Positions 49,527 to 57,896 of a stretch of 64,000 nt of DNA are shown here, one piece after another. Each line of letters starts with the position of its first letter. Within the stretch, counting starts at the first letter, position 1. The stretch is from NCBI RefSeq assembly GCF_036227265.1, contig NZ_CP109446.1, positions 4,101,001-4,165,000 on the forward strand. The letters are read 5' to 3'. The stretch is from Streptomyces sp. NBC_01476. Lineage in GTDB: Bacteria > Actinomycetota > Actinomycetes > Streptomycetales > Streptomycetaceae. The position numbers were made by a program, and so were the translations under genes. The notes below the pieces were generated by a model, which saw nothing but the letters and a program-made list of their open reading frames with translations, was not told the origin of the DNA and ran no database searches.

Positions 49527-49956
49527 CACCTGCGCAGGCGTGAGACACGTCAGCGGCTTCTTCCCCAGCTTGGGGACGAGGTAGAGCCGCGTCTTGGCCT
49601 CGTACTTGTTGCAGGTGCCCGGTTCCTCGTTCGGCTTGACGATGTGCTCAAACCGGTAGCTCAGCCACTCGCCGAGCTTCCACGTCCGATCGTGCACCGG
49701 AACTCCGGCTCGCTCCCGGTCCTGAAGGTCGGCAGGCTTCTCGGGCCACCCCGTCATACGTTTTGCCGTAGACGTACTTCCGCACGCGCTGACCACTCGC
49801 GTTCGTGACGTAGGCCGCCCCCTGTGCAGAAACTCGGCGGCACCGGCCGATGGTCACCGAGGCCCGTCGGTGCGTGCGCATCAGGTCGTACACCGTGGAA
49901 CGCCCCACCTTGAGCCGTGCCATCACGTCGGGCTCGGTCAGCAGTTCGTCCGTCAT
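49527..49956 (-). pseudogene. excisionase fused to integrase 5' part (decayed)
   Basis: ATG 49956 starts an AlpA-type helix-turn-helix, MTDELLTEPDVMARLKVGRS, then TVYDLMRTHRRASVTIGRCR. At about 49845 the excisionase tail is lost and integrase N-terminal sequence (NASGQRVRKYVYGKTYD) follows in the same frame. A frame change near 49755 leads to LQDRERAGVPVHDRTWKLGE and TRLYLVPKLGKKPLTCLTPA, where the IS interrupts. Confidence 0.85.
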
Positions 49957-50217
49957 CCGCCATCCCGCCCGCAGGTAGGCCCAAGGGGATATGACGGCAG
50001 AACCACGACAGCCCATAGCGCGGTCACGACGATGCCTCCGGCGGGGGAGCTGATGCCCTGAACCACGCCCGCTCCACAAGAGTGAGGGCCGACGGCAGAC
50101 GGGATGGGAGCTGGGGGGAGTGGTGGCTGTCGGGTCACCCATACCGCTCATCGGTTGTCAGAGTGGGCCGCTACCGTGGGCCGCAGTCAGGCGGCAACTA
50201 GAGAAAAGGGGCTGGTC

Positions 50218-50691
50218 ATGGGTGCCAGCGGGTGGGATTACGTCACTACGTACCGAGGAAGTGTCGAGGCGACGCTCGAAGCGTTGCACGAAGAGGTCTT
50301 CCAGGAGATGTATGGCGACGGCGAGCAGTACGCGAGCCGTGAGGAGCTCTACGCCGATGAGGAGTTCATGGGCAACGAGGGCACTCATTCGATTTTGGAC
50401 GTGCGGTGGATAGTCAAGACGATCGAGCCTGACCAGGAGGTGGACTACGACACCGTCCGTCCGCTGACCAACGCCCGGCTTGTCCACCACTTCGGCACGG
50501 ATCGCCCAACTGTGAAGCAGTACCAGGACGCGATGGCTCGGGCGTACGAGACCATGAGGACCAGAAGTCTTGAGGATGAGGACACGACGTTGCTGGGAGA
50601 GGACCGGAAGCGCTGGACCGGCGTCTATGTGCTCCTCTACACCGAAGGTGAACCTACCCACGTCGGGTTCTTTGGTTCTTCTGGCGACTGA
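50218..50691 (+). CDS. unknown cargo gene of the integrative element
   Basis: 157 aa, acidic and soluble, starting MGASGWDYVTTYRGSVEATL. Other stretches are MYGDGEQYASREELYADEEF and VYVLLYTEGEPTHVGFFGSS at the C-terminus. Base composition looks less GC-rich than the core genes. ATG 50218 follows AAAAGGGG. I recognise no family. It is the only intact non-IS gene in the element, which suggests it may be retained for a function. Confidence 0.7.
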   Translation: MGASGWDYVTTYRGSVEATLEALHEEVFQEMYGDGEQYASREELYADEEFMGNEGTHSILDVRWIVKTIEPDQEVDYDTVRPLTNARLVHHFGTDRPTVKQYQDAMARAYETMRTRSLEDEDTTLLGEDRKRWTGVYVLLYTEGEPTHVGFFGSSGD

Positions 50692-50838
50692 GCTCGCGAT
50701 CGGGTCAGCCCCCGGCCAAGATGACATCACTAGCTGACACCAACAACTATGAACATCAGCAGTCTGCGCCGGATCCCAGCGGTCCATAGCCCAAGGCGGG
50801 AGACCGGATGCCCGTGGCCGTCGACGCGGTGCAATCGA

Positions 50839-50882
50839 CCTGATAAGGAAGAGGCCCCAGGTTCAAGTCCTGGTAGCCCCAC
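50839..50882 (+). repeat. attachment site att-right (44-bp direct repeat)
   Basis: Exact copy of 47407-47450. Here the sequence continues CTCGCG, not CCAGCG, so the pre-integration tRNA-Ile apparently had no encoded CCA. It is only a tRNA 3' half, not a second gene. Confidence 0.93.
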
Positions 50883-50891
50883 TCGCGAGCG

Positions 50892-50920
50892 AAACCCCCG
50901 GCCGGTCGGCCGGGGGTTTT
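50892..50920 (+). terminator. original tRNA-Ile terminator
   Basis: Arms AAACCCCCGGCCG and CGGCCGGGGGTTT, followed by one more T, ten bases after att-right. Confidence 0.75.
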
Positions 50921-51019
50921 GTGTTGCGGGCATTGGGGCGGCAGGTCACCGTTCGGTCTCGGCTGCTGTGTATAGTCGGGCGCGTCAAGCTGTCCCCAGT
51001 AGAAGGAGGAGGTCACGCC

Positions 51020-51160
51020 ATGAAGAAGATTCTCCTGGTCGCACTGGCCGCCGTCGCCGGGCTGTTCGTGTACCGGCAGATCCAGGCGGACCGCGCCGAA
51101 CAGGACCTGTGGACGGAAGCCACTGACGCGGTTCCGACGGGTTCCGGCGCGAACGTGTGA
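51020..51160 (+). CDS. DLW-39 family small protein
   Basis: 46 aa: a short hydrophobic N-terminus (KKILLVALAAVAGLFVYRQI), then ADRAEQDLWTEATD, which carries the family's DLW motif. ATG 51020 with GGAGGAGG upstream. It is normally found beside the gyrA/tRNA-Ile region of actinobacteria. Function unknown; probably membrane-anchored. Confidence 0.85.
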   Translation: MKKILLVALAAVAGLFVYRQIQADRAEQDLWTEATDAVPTGSGANV

Positions 51161-51212
51161 GACGCCCGCCGAGTCGCCTGCTGACACGCAGTCAGGCGTC
51201 GGAGCGTCCATA

Positions 51213-51243
51213 GGGCCCCGGCCGCACCAAGCGGTCGGGGCCC
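51213..51243 (+). terminator. terminator after the DLW-39 gene
   Basis: 13-bp arms GGGCCCCGGCCGC and GCGGTCGGGGCCC (one G-T pair) around ACCAA. Confidence 0.8.
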
Positions 51244-51295
51244 TTGCCTTTCGCGGTACGGGTCATCGCTGTTGCCGGACCGTGACAGAGAGCAC

Positions 51296-51335
51296 TTGAG
51301 TTTGCTTGAGCAAATGGAATACGTTGCTTGAGCAA
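51296..51335 (+). promoter_or_regulatory. promoter with paired operators before the VWA operon
   Basis: TTGAGT (51296-51301) and TACGTT (51320-51325) are 18 bp apart. Two copies of the palindrome TTGCTTGAGCAA occur, one in the spacer (51301-51314, with extra T/A) and one over the start region (51324-51335), 22 bp centre to centre. This looks like a repressor site; no regulator is evident nearby. Confidence 0.6.
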
Positions 51336-51367
51336 ACGGACAGCGTGGGCGAGGGGGATGCGACGCC

Positions 51368-53332
51368 ATGGGACGACGACCACCGCCGGGCTGCGGCCCG
51401 GCCCGCCGTACGTACCGCGGGCTCATACCCGCGCTCGGCGCCCTGCTGCTGACCGGCGCGTCGCTCGGCGGCGTCCTGGTCGCCGCTCCGGCCGCCACCG
51501 CCGCCCCGGGGGCGGACGACGCCAGCATGATCATGGTGCTGGACTCCTCAGGATCGATGGCCGGCCCGGACGGTTCGGGCCACACCCGGATCGCCGCCGC
51601 CCGCAGCGCCATCGGCGCGGTGGTGGACGCGCTCCCCAACGGCTACCCGACCGGGCTGCGGGTCTACGGCGCCTCCAAGGCGTCCGGCTGCGACGACACC
51701 AGCCTGGTGCAGCCGGTCACCGCGCTCGACCGCGCCGCGGTGAAGCGGGCGGTGGCCGCCGTACAGCCCAAGGGCGACACCCCGACCGCACAGGCGCTCA
51801 CCAGGGCGGCGGCCGATCTGCCGGCCGCCGGGCGGCGGACGATCCTGCTGGTCTCGGACGGCGAGTCCAACTGCGGTACCCCCAAGCCCTGCGAGGTGGC
51901 CGCCCAGCTGGCCGGCGACGGCATCGGCCTGCGCATCGACACCGTCGGCTTCCAGGTGAAGGGCGCCGCCCGCGAGGAGCTGGAGTGCGTCGCCAGGGCC
52001 GGCCACGGCGCCTACTACGACGCCCCCGACGCCGCCGCCCTCGGCCGGCAACTGGTCCGCGCCTCCCAGCTCAGCGCCGACGCCTACCGCTTCGCCGGCA
52101 GCGAGGCGCACGGCGGTACGCAGCCCGGACAGGCGCCGTTGCTCATGCCCGGGACGTACACCGACACCGTCGACCCCGGCCAGACCCGCTGGTACGCGGT
52201 CCGGCTGGACGCCGCCGCCACCGCGGACCTCTCGGTGACCGCCGCCCCCCAGCCGGGCGTCGCGGTCGACTACGGCGACGGCCTGGAGCTGAAGCTGGTC
52301 ACCACCGGGACGTACGGCTACACCTGCGACACCACCTCGGCGCACTTCCAGCAGGACGAGGGCGCCACCAATCTGACCGCCGCGGTGAGCCGGATCCCCA
52401 GCCAGAAGCACCAGGGCGACTGCGACAAGGCCGGCCGCTACCTGCTGTCGGTGCACCGCACCACCGCGGCCGGCTCCGACCGCAGCCGCTGGCCGGTCGA
52501 GCTGACCTACGGCGCCGAGGCCCCGCTGCCGGCCGGCACCGTACCGGCCGCCGCCACCACCGAGTACGGCCCGGCGCCCGCGCCGGTCACCGGCACCCCG
52601 AAGGACCTCACCGGCGGCACCGGCTTCAACGACGCCGCCCGGATCGGCACCGGCGTCTGGCGGGACCGGCTGCTGCCGGCCCAGATCCGCTACTACAAGG
52701 TGCGCCTGGGATGGGGCCAGCAGCTCACCTACGCCGCCGAATTCGCCAACGAGCCGGTGCTCGACGCCACCTCGACCTCCACCACCTTCGTCGCCACCTC
52801 GCTCTACGCGCCCGGCCGCCTGCCGGTCAAGGACGCCTCCGACGGACACGGCAACCGCATCTACGACGGCTCCCCGGTCGCGGTGGGCCTCGGCACGGTC
52901 CCGGTCACCTGGACCAACCGGTGGGTGGACGACGGCGCGGTGCGCGACGTGCACCAGCCGGGCGACTACTGGATCGCGGTCGGGCTCGGCCCGGACGCGG
53001 CCCGGCTGGCGCGGAACTCGGCGGTCGGCGTCGTCCTGCGGGTGCGGGTGAGCGGGCAGGAGCTGGCCGGGCCGCAGTACCGGGCGCCGGCGGTGGGGTC
53101 GGGCGGGGCGTCGGACGGGGGGTCCAGTGGCACGTCGGGCCAGACGTCGGGCGGGGCGTCGGATGGGGCCCGGGGCTCCACCGCGTCGGCGGCGGACACC
53201 GGGCCCGGGCCGGGCATGTCGGGGCGGGACTGGCTCGCGGCGGGAACAGGCGGCGCGGTCGCCCTCGCCGGACTGGCGGTGGCCGCACTGGTCCACCGGA
53301 TGAGGACACGTACGGACAGGGGTGGGGTATGA
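51368..53332 (+). CDS. secreted von Willebrand A domain protein with C-terminal anchor
   Basis: 654 aa. Signal region near residues 18-48 (LIPALGALLLTGASLGGVLV). A VWA domain with MIDAS motif DSSGS (residues 60-64) and the DTPTAQ loop covers about 55-240. Two beta-rich repeats follow (DTVDPGQTRWYAVRLDA; WRDRLLPAQIRYYKVRL), then a Ser/Gly linker and a final membrane helix (GTGGAVALAGLAVAALV) with a short basic tail. It overlaps the next gene by 4 bp. It probably binds a metal-dependent ligand outside the cell. Confidence 0.85.
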   Translation: MGRRPPPGCGPARRTYRGLIPALGALLLTGASLGGVLVAAPAATAAPGADDASMIMVLDSSGSMAGPDGSGHTRIAAARSAIGAVVDALPNGYPTGLRVYGASKASGCDDTSLVQPVTALDRAAVKRAVAAVQPKGDTPTAQALTRAAADLPAAGRRTILLVSDGESNCGTPKPCEVAAQLAGDGIGLRIDTVGFQVKGAAREELECVARAGHGAYYDAPDAAALGRQLVRASQLSADAYRFAGSEAHGGTQPGQAPLLMPGTYTDTVDPGQTRWYAVRLDAAATADLSVTAAPQPGVAVDYGDGLELKLVTTGTYGYTCDTTSAHFQQDEGATNLTAAVSRIPSQKHQGDCDKAGRYLLSVHRTTAAGSDRSRWPVELTYGAEAPLPAGTVPAAATTEYGPAPAPVTGTPKDLTGGTGFNDAARIGTGVWRDRLLPAQIRYYKVRLGWGQQLTYAAEFANEPVLDATSTSTTFVATSLYAPGRLPVKDASDGHGNRIYDGSPVAVGLGTVPVTWTNRWVDDGAVRDVHQPGDYWIAVGLGPDAARLARNSAVGVVLRVRVSGQELAGPQYRAPAVGSGGASDGGSSGTSGQTSGGASDGARGSTASAADTGPGPGMSGRDWLAAGTGGAVALAGLAVAALVHRMRTRTDRGGV

Positions 53333-54690
53333 AGCGCACGACGTTCACCGTGGCGGCCGCTCTGCTGGCGCTCGCCGCACTCCAGGGCCGGGCGGCGGCC
53401 GACGGCTCCGCCCCGCCCTCCACGGGATCATCGGGCGGCATGGGCGCTCCCGCCGTCCCTCCCGCGGTCTGGCAGCCGGCCGGCAGACCGCTGCCCGGCG
53501 CGGCCACCACCGCGGACGCCCCGGCGATGAGCGCGGCCACCACGTACCGCGACACCATCAAGCCGGGCGAGACGAAGTTCTACGGCATCGCCCTCGACGC
53601 GAAGTCCTCGGCGTACGTCTCGGCCTTCGCGGTCCCCGCGAGCGGTTCGCGGGTCGCGTACGGCGACGGCATCGAGCTGAAGCTGCAGAGCGCCGACGGC
53701 GACGACTGCGACAGCCGCGACGCCCACTTCCAGGACGAGGGCGACGCACGGCCGATCGGCACCGCGGTGACCCGGCTGATCGGCATCGGGTCCACCTGCC
53801 AGGACGCCAACCAGTACACCCTCCAGGTCCACCGGACCAGCGACGGCACCTCCGACCCGGGCGCCTGGCCGCTGGAGCTGCGCTACGTCGCCGAGCCGCC
53901 GCTCAAGGCCGGTGCGAACGCCGTCCCCGCGCCCGGCTTCGGCTCCGCCTCCCCCACCCCGCTCACCGCCGGCACCCCGCGGCAGGCGCACGGTGGCAGC
54001 AGCTTCGAGACGGCCGCGGCCGTCAAGACCGGCATCTGGAAGGACCGGGTGCTGCCCGGCGAGACCCGCTTCTACAAAGTCCCGGTCGACTGGGGCCAGC
54101 AGGCCACCGTCTTCGCCGACTTCTCCAGCGCCCAGGTCACCGACGCCGGCGCCTACATCGGCTCCGGCGTCCGGCTGGAGGTCTACAGCCCGGTCCGGGA
54201 GTACGTCGACGGCGACGACAAGGCGTACGCCGGCACCCCGACCTCGATCAGCGAGCAACTCGCCCCGGTCTCGTACACCAACCGCGCGGCCGACGACGAT
54301 CCGGTGGCCCGGATGCGGTACGCGGGCTGGTACTACCTGATGGTGACCGTGCACCCGCGGGTGGCCACCGCGGTGAGCGGCCCGGTGCCGGTCACGCTCC
54401 GGGTCGACGTCAAGGGCGCGGCGCTGGCGGCCCCCGCGTACGACGGTGATCCGTCGGCGGCCGGGATCGGCGTCGACGCGCACGACGTGTCGGCTGCGGA
54501 CGGGACGGCCGTCCCGGGCACGTCGTCGTCCTCCGGGGTGCTGCGGTTCGTGGCCTTCGCGGCGCTGGGGGCGGGGACGGTGCTGCTGCTGGCGCTGGCG
54601 GCCTGGTACGCGGCGGCGCGGCGGCGGGCCGGGCGGCCGGCGGACGCGGTGCCGCCGCCCACGGGGTACGGGCCGCCGCCGTCCTGGTGA
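53329..54690 (+). CDS. secreted, membrane-anchored paralogue of the VWA protein's C-terminal half
   Basis: 453 aa. Signal peptide (MKRTTFTVAAALLALAALQG). It has the same two repeats as the upstream protein (DTIKPGETKFYGIALDA; WKDRVLPGETRFYKVPVDWG) but no VWA domain. A membrane helix follows near residues 408-428 (VAFAALGAGTVLLLALAAWY), with a Pro-rich tail. Translationally coupled to the VWA gene by ATGA, so the two may form a surface complex. No known function. Confidence 0.82.
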   Translation: MKRTTFTVAAALLALAALQGRAAADGSAPPSTGSSGGMGAPAVPPAVWQPAGRPLPGAATTADAPAMSAATTYRDTIKPGETKFYGIALDAKSSAYVSAFAVPASGSRVAYGDGIELKLQSADGDDCDSRDAHFQDEGDARPIGTAVTRLIGIGSTCQDANQYTLQVHRTSDGTSDPGAWPLELRYVAEPPLKAGANAVPAPGFGSASPTPLTAGTPRQAHGGSSFETAAAVKTGIWKDRVLPGETRFYKVPVDWGQQATVFADFSSAQVTDAGAYIGSGVRLEVYSPVREYVDGDDKAYAGTPTSISEQLAPVSYTNRAADDDPVARMRYAGWYYLMVTVHPRVATAVSGPVPVTLRVDVKGAALAAPAYDGDPSAAGIGVDAHDVSAADGTAVPGTSSSSGVLRFVAFAALGAGTVLLLALAAWYAAARRRAGRPADAVPPPTGYGPPPSW

Positions 54691-54722
54691 GCCGCGCGTG
54701 GTTCTGGTGAGCCGCGCGCGGT
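54683..54722 (+). repeat. 20-bp tandem duplication between the VWA operon and the kinase gene
   Basis: Two imperfect 20-bp copies, each containing CTGGTGAGCCGCGCG. The first carries the stop codon of the VWA partner gene; the second touches the convergent kinase stop. Confidence 0.7.
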
Positions 54723-56164
54723 CAGGAGGCGAGGAGGGCGAGGACGCCGACGGCGATGCAGACGACCGCGAGGACGAGGACCGGGACCGCGATTCTGGCC
54801 GGCGGTCCCGGTCGGTGCGGGTGCACGGGGAGCCCGCCGGAGGCGGTGTCCTGACCGGTCGCGGCCTGCCAGGGGCTGGGGTGCCCGGTGCCCGGCGTGG
54901 GCTCCTCGGGGAGCACCGCGGTGGGCTGGGGGCGGGGCGGGCGGGGGCCGGCCGGGAGCGGCTCGGGCAGGGGCTGGGGCGGCGGGCCCGCGGTGGCCGC
55001 GGCGCGGGTCCTGGTGTGGGTGAGGGGTTCGTGCGGCGGGAGGGGGGCGGCGTGGCGCCCGCCGGAGCGCGGGGGCGCCGGGCGGGGCGGGGGGAGGGGG
55101 AAGCCGTCGCTCTCCTGGGAGGGGTTTCCGGGGGTGGCGGGTGGTGGGGTGGGGGTGGCCGACGGGGCGGGGGTAGCCGACGGGGTGGGGGCGGCCGACG
55201 GATCGCGGGGTATCGACGGGGCGGGGGGTATCGACGAGGCATCGCGCCCATCGGGACCACCGGGACCGTCCGGCCCACCAGGACTGTCCGGCCCGTCAGG
55301 GCCGAAGCCCTCCGGCAGCGGTCCGATCAGGTCGAAGATCTCCACCGGTTCCTCGCCGGCCGGCGGCTCGGGCAGCAGCTCGACCGCGGCGGCCAGCGCC
55401 TTGCGGGCTCCGGTCGCGGTACGGAACCGCGCTCGCGGATCGGGCTGCAGCAGCGAGCCGATCACCTTCCAGAGCGGTTCCGGCACCCCCACCGGCGCCG
55501 GCGGCATGCCCATCGCCAGGAAGCGCTCCTTGATGGCGTCCGCGTCCGGTTTCTGGCCGCCGAGCAGATAAAGGGCGACGAGCCCGACCGCGTACAGGTC
55601 GGCGGGGAAGTCGGGTTCGCTGCCGATCAGTTGCTCTGGCGCGAAGTATCCCGGCGTACCGACCACGTAATCCGTCTCGGTCAGCCGGGCGTCCCCCTTG
55701 CGCATGGCGATGCCGAAGTCAGAGAGCCGTACGTGCGGGGTGGCGGTGCCGGTCGCCTCCAGCAGGATGTTCGCCGGTTTGATGTCGCGGTGGACGACCC
55801 CTTCGGCGTGCACGGCGGTCAGGCCGGCCAGCAGCTGGTCCAGCAGGACGACCACGTAGTGCGGCGGCAGCGGGCCGTAATCCCCGATCAGGTGCGCCAG
55901 CGAGCCGCCGTGCACCAGGTCCATGGTGAACAGGACCTTGTCGTCGTCGGCCGCCCAGCTGGCAGGCGCCAGCACATGGGGGTGGTCGATGCGCATCGCC
56001 TGCTCGCGGACGAACCGCAGCAGTGCGTGGGCGTCGCTCTGCTGGAGCACTTTGGCGGCGACGTAGCGGCGCCGCCTGCGGTCCCAGGAGCGCCAGACCG
56101 CGCCGACCCCGCCGCGTCCGATCGGGTCCACCAGCTCGTAGCGGCCCGCGAAGACCTCACCCAT
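54722..56164 (-). CDS. serine/threonine protein kinase, membrane-anchored
   Basis: 480 aa. Kinase domain 1-270: glycine loop GRGGVGAVW, catalytic Lys in YVAAKVL, HRDIKPANILL, DFG in LSDFGIAM, and APEQLIG; all key residues present. A long Pro-rich linker follows, then a single helix at the very end (AVPVLVLAVVCIAVGVLALL), so the kinase faces the cytoplasm with almost no outer domain. It lies 29 bp from the downstream end of the helix-turn-helix gene, same strand. Confidence 0.92.
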   Translation of the reverse strand: MGEVFAGRYELVDPIGRGGVGAVWRSWDRRRRRYVAAKVLQQSDAHALLRFVREQAMRIDHPHVLAPASWAADDDKVLFTMDLVHGGSLAHLIGDYGPLPPHYVVVLLDQLLAGLTAVHAEGVVHRDIKPANILLEATGTATPHVRLSDFGIAMRKGDARLTETDYVVGTPGYFAPEQLIGSEPDFPADLYAVGLVALYLLGGQKPDADAIKERFLAMGMPPAPVGVPEPLWKVIGSLLQPDPRARFRTATGARKALAAAVELLPEPPAGEEPVEIFDLIGPLPEGFGPDGPDSPGGPDGPGGPDGRDASSIPPAPSIPRDPSAAPTPSATPAPSATPTPPPATPGNPSQESDGFPLPPPRPAPPRSGGRHAAPLPPHEPLTHTRTRAAATAGPPPQPLPEPLPAGPRPPRPQPTAVLPEEPTPGTGHPSPWQAATGQDTASGGLPVHPHRPGPPARIAVPVLVLAVVCIAVGVLALLAS

Positions 56165-56193
56165 CGTGCGCCGTCCGCCCCCTCAGCCGTCCG

Positions 56194-56760
56194 TCAGTCC
56201 TGATGTGCCGCGTAGTGCGCGACGGCGTCGCTCGTGCGTCCGGCGCCGTACACACGGAGGAACTCTGCCAGGTGCGGGTAGGCGGGCGCGAGGGCGTGCG
56301 CCGCCCCCTCGATCTCCTCCGCGGACGCCACCGACCGCAGCACCGTCTGGATGCCCCGCACCACCTGCCGGGCCGGGGCGGCGGCCCCCGGCACCGCTCC
56401 GGACGACGAGTGCGTGGTGTTCAGCACGGACGTCCCGGCCGACTCCCGGATCTCGTCCATCCGGGCGGCGGCCTCCATGGCCCCGGTCTTCCCCTCCGCC
56501 ACCTGGAACGCCAGCTCCTGCAGTGCCTGCAGCCGCTGCACCACCGCCGGGTTACCGATCTTGGCCCGCTGCCCGCTCATGAGCTGCGACAGCATCGGGG
56601 CGGAGAGGCCGAGCACGCCGGCGAGCCGGACCTGGTTGAGCCCCAGATCCGCGATCAGCCGCCGGAACAGATTCCCGAGCGGCTCCCCGTACCACCCGCG
56701 CTGCAACTCCATCGCCTCCACCGCCCGAGCGGCGGGATCCGCCCCTGACGTCGTCTCCAT
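56194..56760 (-). CDS. helix-turn-helix DNA-binding protein
   Basis: 188 aa. An XRE-like helix-turn-helix reads LIADLGLNQVRLAGVLGLSA and PMLSQLMSGQRAKIGNP (residues 30-70). A coiled helical C-terminus follows. ATG 56760 with GGGAGGG upstream is preferred over ATG 56772. It lies 29 bp upstream of the kinase gene; the pair probably forms an operon between tRNA-Ala and the VWA genes. Confidence 0.85.
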   Translation of the reverse strand: METTSGADPAARAVEAMELQRGWYGEPLGNLFRRLIADLGLNQVRLAGVLGLSAPMLSQLMSGQRAKIGNPAVVQRLQALQELAFQVAEGKTGAMEAAARMDEIRESAGTSVLNTTHSSSGAVPGAAAPARQVVRGIQTVLRSVASAEEIEGAAHALAPAYPHLAEFLRVYGAGRTSDAVAHYAAHQD

Positions 56761-56869
56761 ACGCCCTCCCATTTGCGGCTGCGAACCCGCAAACCATCCT
56801 ACGGACCCCCCGCCCCCCGGTACCCGGTCGGCCCCGGCCCCCGGAACCCGGTACGCTGTTCCGCGAAGC

Positions 56870-56942
56870 GGGGCCTTAGCTCAGTTGGTAGAGCGCTGCC
56901 TTTGCAAGGCAGATGTCGGGGGTTCGAATCCCCCAGGCTCCA
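56870..56942 (+). tRNA. tRNA-Ala (anticodon UGC)
   Basis: Cloverleaf with acceptor GGGGCCT/AGGCTCC, D arm GCTC...GAGC, anticodon loop TTTGCAA (TGC at 56903-56905), T arm GGGGG-TTCGAAT-CCCCC. No CCA is encoded (CCG follows). Confidence 0.97.
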
Positions 56943-57187
56943 CCGGTACGTACGCAGCTCAGTGGTCCCCTCGCCCGGTGTGGGTGAAGGGGCCGCTGGC
57001 GTCCAGTACGAGGTCAGGAAGTTGATCACGGTCACTGCGGTGTTCCGCCCATAGTCGTCACGCTCGCGCGCCGGGGCCGGGATGCCCGTGATCAGGCGGC
57101 GCCTGCTGGACGGAAGCCGCTTCACGTCGGCGGGCCAGGGGCGGAAATGGTTTGTGCGCACGGCGATGAAGCTGCCACGGTGCCCGG

Positions 57188-57709
57188 ATGGGGGTACTTC
57201 TGGGAGACAAGGGCAGGTTCGCCGTTGAGGTCGGCGAGTGGACCGACTCGCTGCGCCGGGTGGACCTGTGGGTCGCCGACCATTGGTTGACCTGCGACGA
57301 CAACGCGGCCTACGTCGAGCAATTCCGCCCCGCGGTGAGGGACACCGCGCTCCAGGTGCGCTCCGGCCATGGTTGGCCGCTGCCCTTCGCCGGTCTGTCC
57401 CCGGCTGCCACTCATCGGCGATTCGTCGCCGCAACGGGCAACGACACTGAGGACGAGCTACTCAGGGAACGGTTCTGGATCTTCGACGGCTGGGGACCCA
57501 CGACCGACAACCTGCTGGCTTACCTCTTCCGCGACGGGGACCAGTTGGTGATCACCGTGCAGTTCTGGCGTGATGAGCACCTGCGCAACCATCCTGAACA
57601 TGCCGGAACCGTCTTCGCAGTCGAGATCGAGGCTGCGGAATTCGCCGGCATCCTGGAGGACCTGGTCATCGTTCTCGACCCTGGTAAGCGCCCGCCCGCG
57701 ATCAAGTGA
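57188..57709 (+). CDS. hypothetical protein
   Basis: 173 aa, soluble, acidic, Trp-rich, starting MGVLLGDKGRFAVEVGEWTD. Other stretches are LQVRSGHGWPLPFAGLSPAA and YLFRDGDQLVITVQFWRDEH. Codon positions look normal for the genome. No ribosome site precedes ATG 57188. No family recognised. It is the first gene after tRNA-Ala in an accessory-looking patch next to pseudogenes. The 245-bp gap before it holds no clear feature. Confidence 0.6.
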   Translation: MGVLLGDKGRFAVEVGEWTDSLRRVDLWVADHWLTCDDNAAYVEQFRPAVRDTALQVRSGHGWPLPFAGLSPAATHRRFVAATGNDTEDELLRERFWIFDGWGPTTDNLLAYLFRDGDQLVITVQFWRDEHLRNHPEHAGTVFAVEIEAAEFAGILEDLVIVLDPGKRPPAIK

Positions 57710-57896
57710 CCGGGTGTCCGGCACCCCCTCGGTCTCGCCGCGTCCAGCTCCCGCAGTTCCTCCAGCGTCCCTTCCTTGGTTCGTCCCGTGAGTTGCGGGT
57801 GCGCCGCAGGCGAAGATGCTCATCTTGCTCCAGCGGTCGACCAGCCAGGGGAAGCGTTGGTGGAATGCGGTCGCCGTCGTGGTCTGGCGTCAGTGC

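Larger units (their letters stand above)
47407..50882. mobile_element. degraded tRNA-Ile integrative element (about 3.4 kb)
   Basis: Bounded by 44-bp direct repeats of the tRNA-Ile 3' half. It contains remains of a tyrosine integrase and excisionase (minus strand), an IS3-family insertion and one cargo gene. No replication or transfer gene is left, so it resembles the residue of an actinomycete integrative element of pSAM2 type. It separates tRNA-Ile from the DLW-39 gene. Confidence 0.9.

Noticed and set aside
50839-50882. A second tRNA-Ile gene
   Set aside because: Only the 3' half (anticodon arm onward) is present; there is no acceptor 5' strand or D arm.
56799-57000. Minus-strand peptide LGDSNPRHLPCKGSALPTEL
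   Set aside because: This is the antisense translation of tRNA-Ala, a well-known database artefact.
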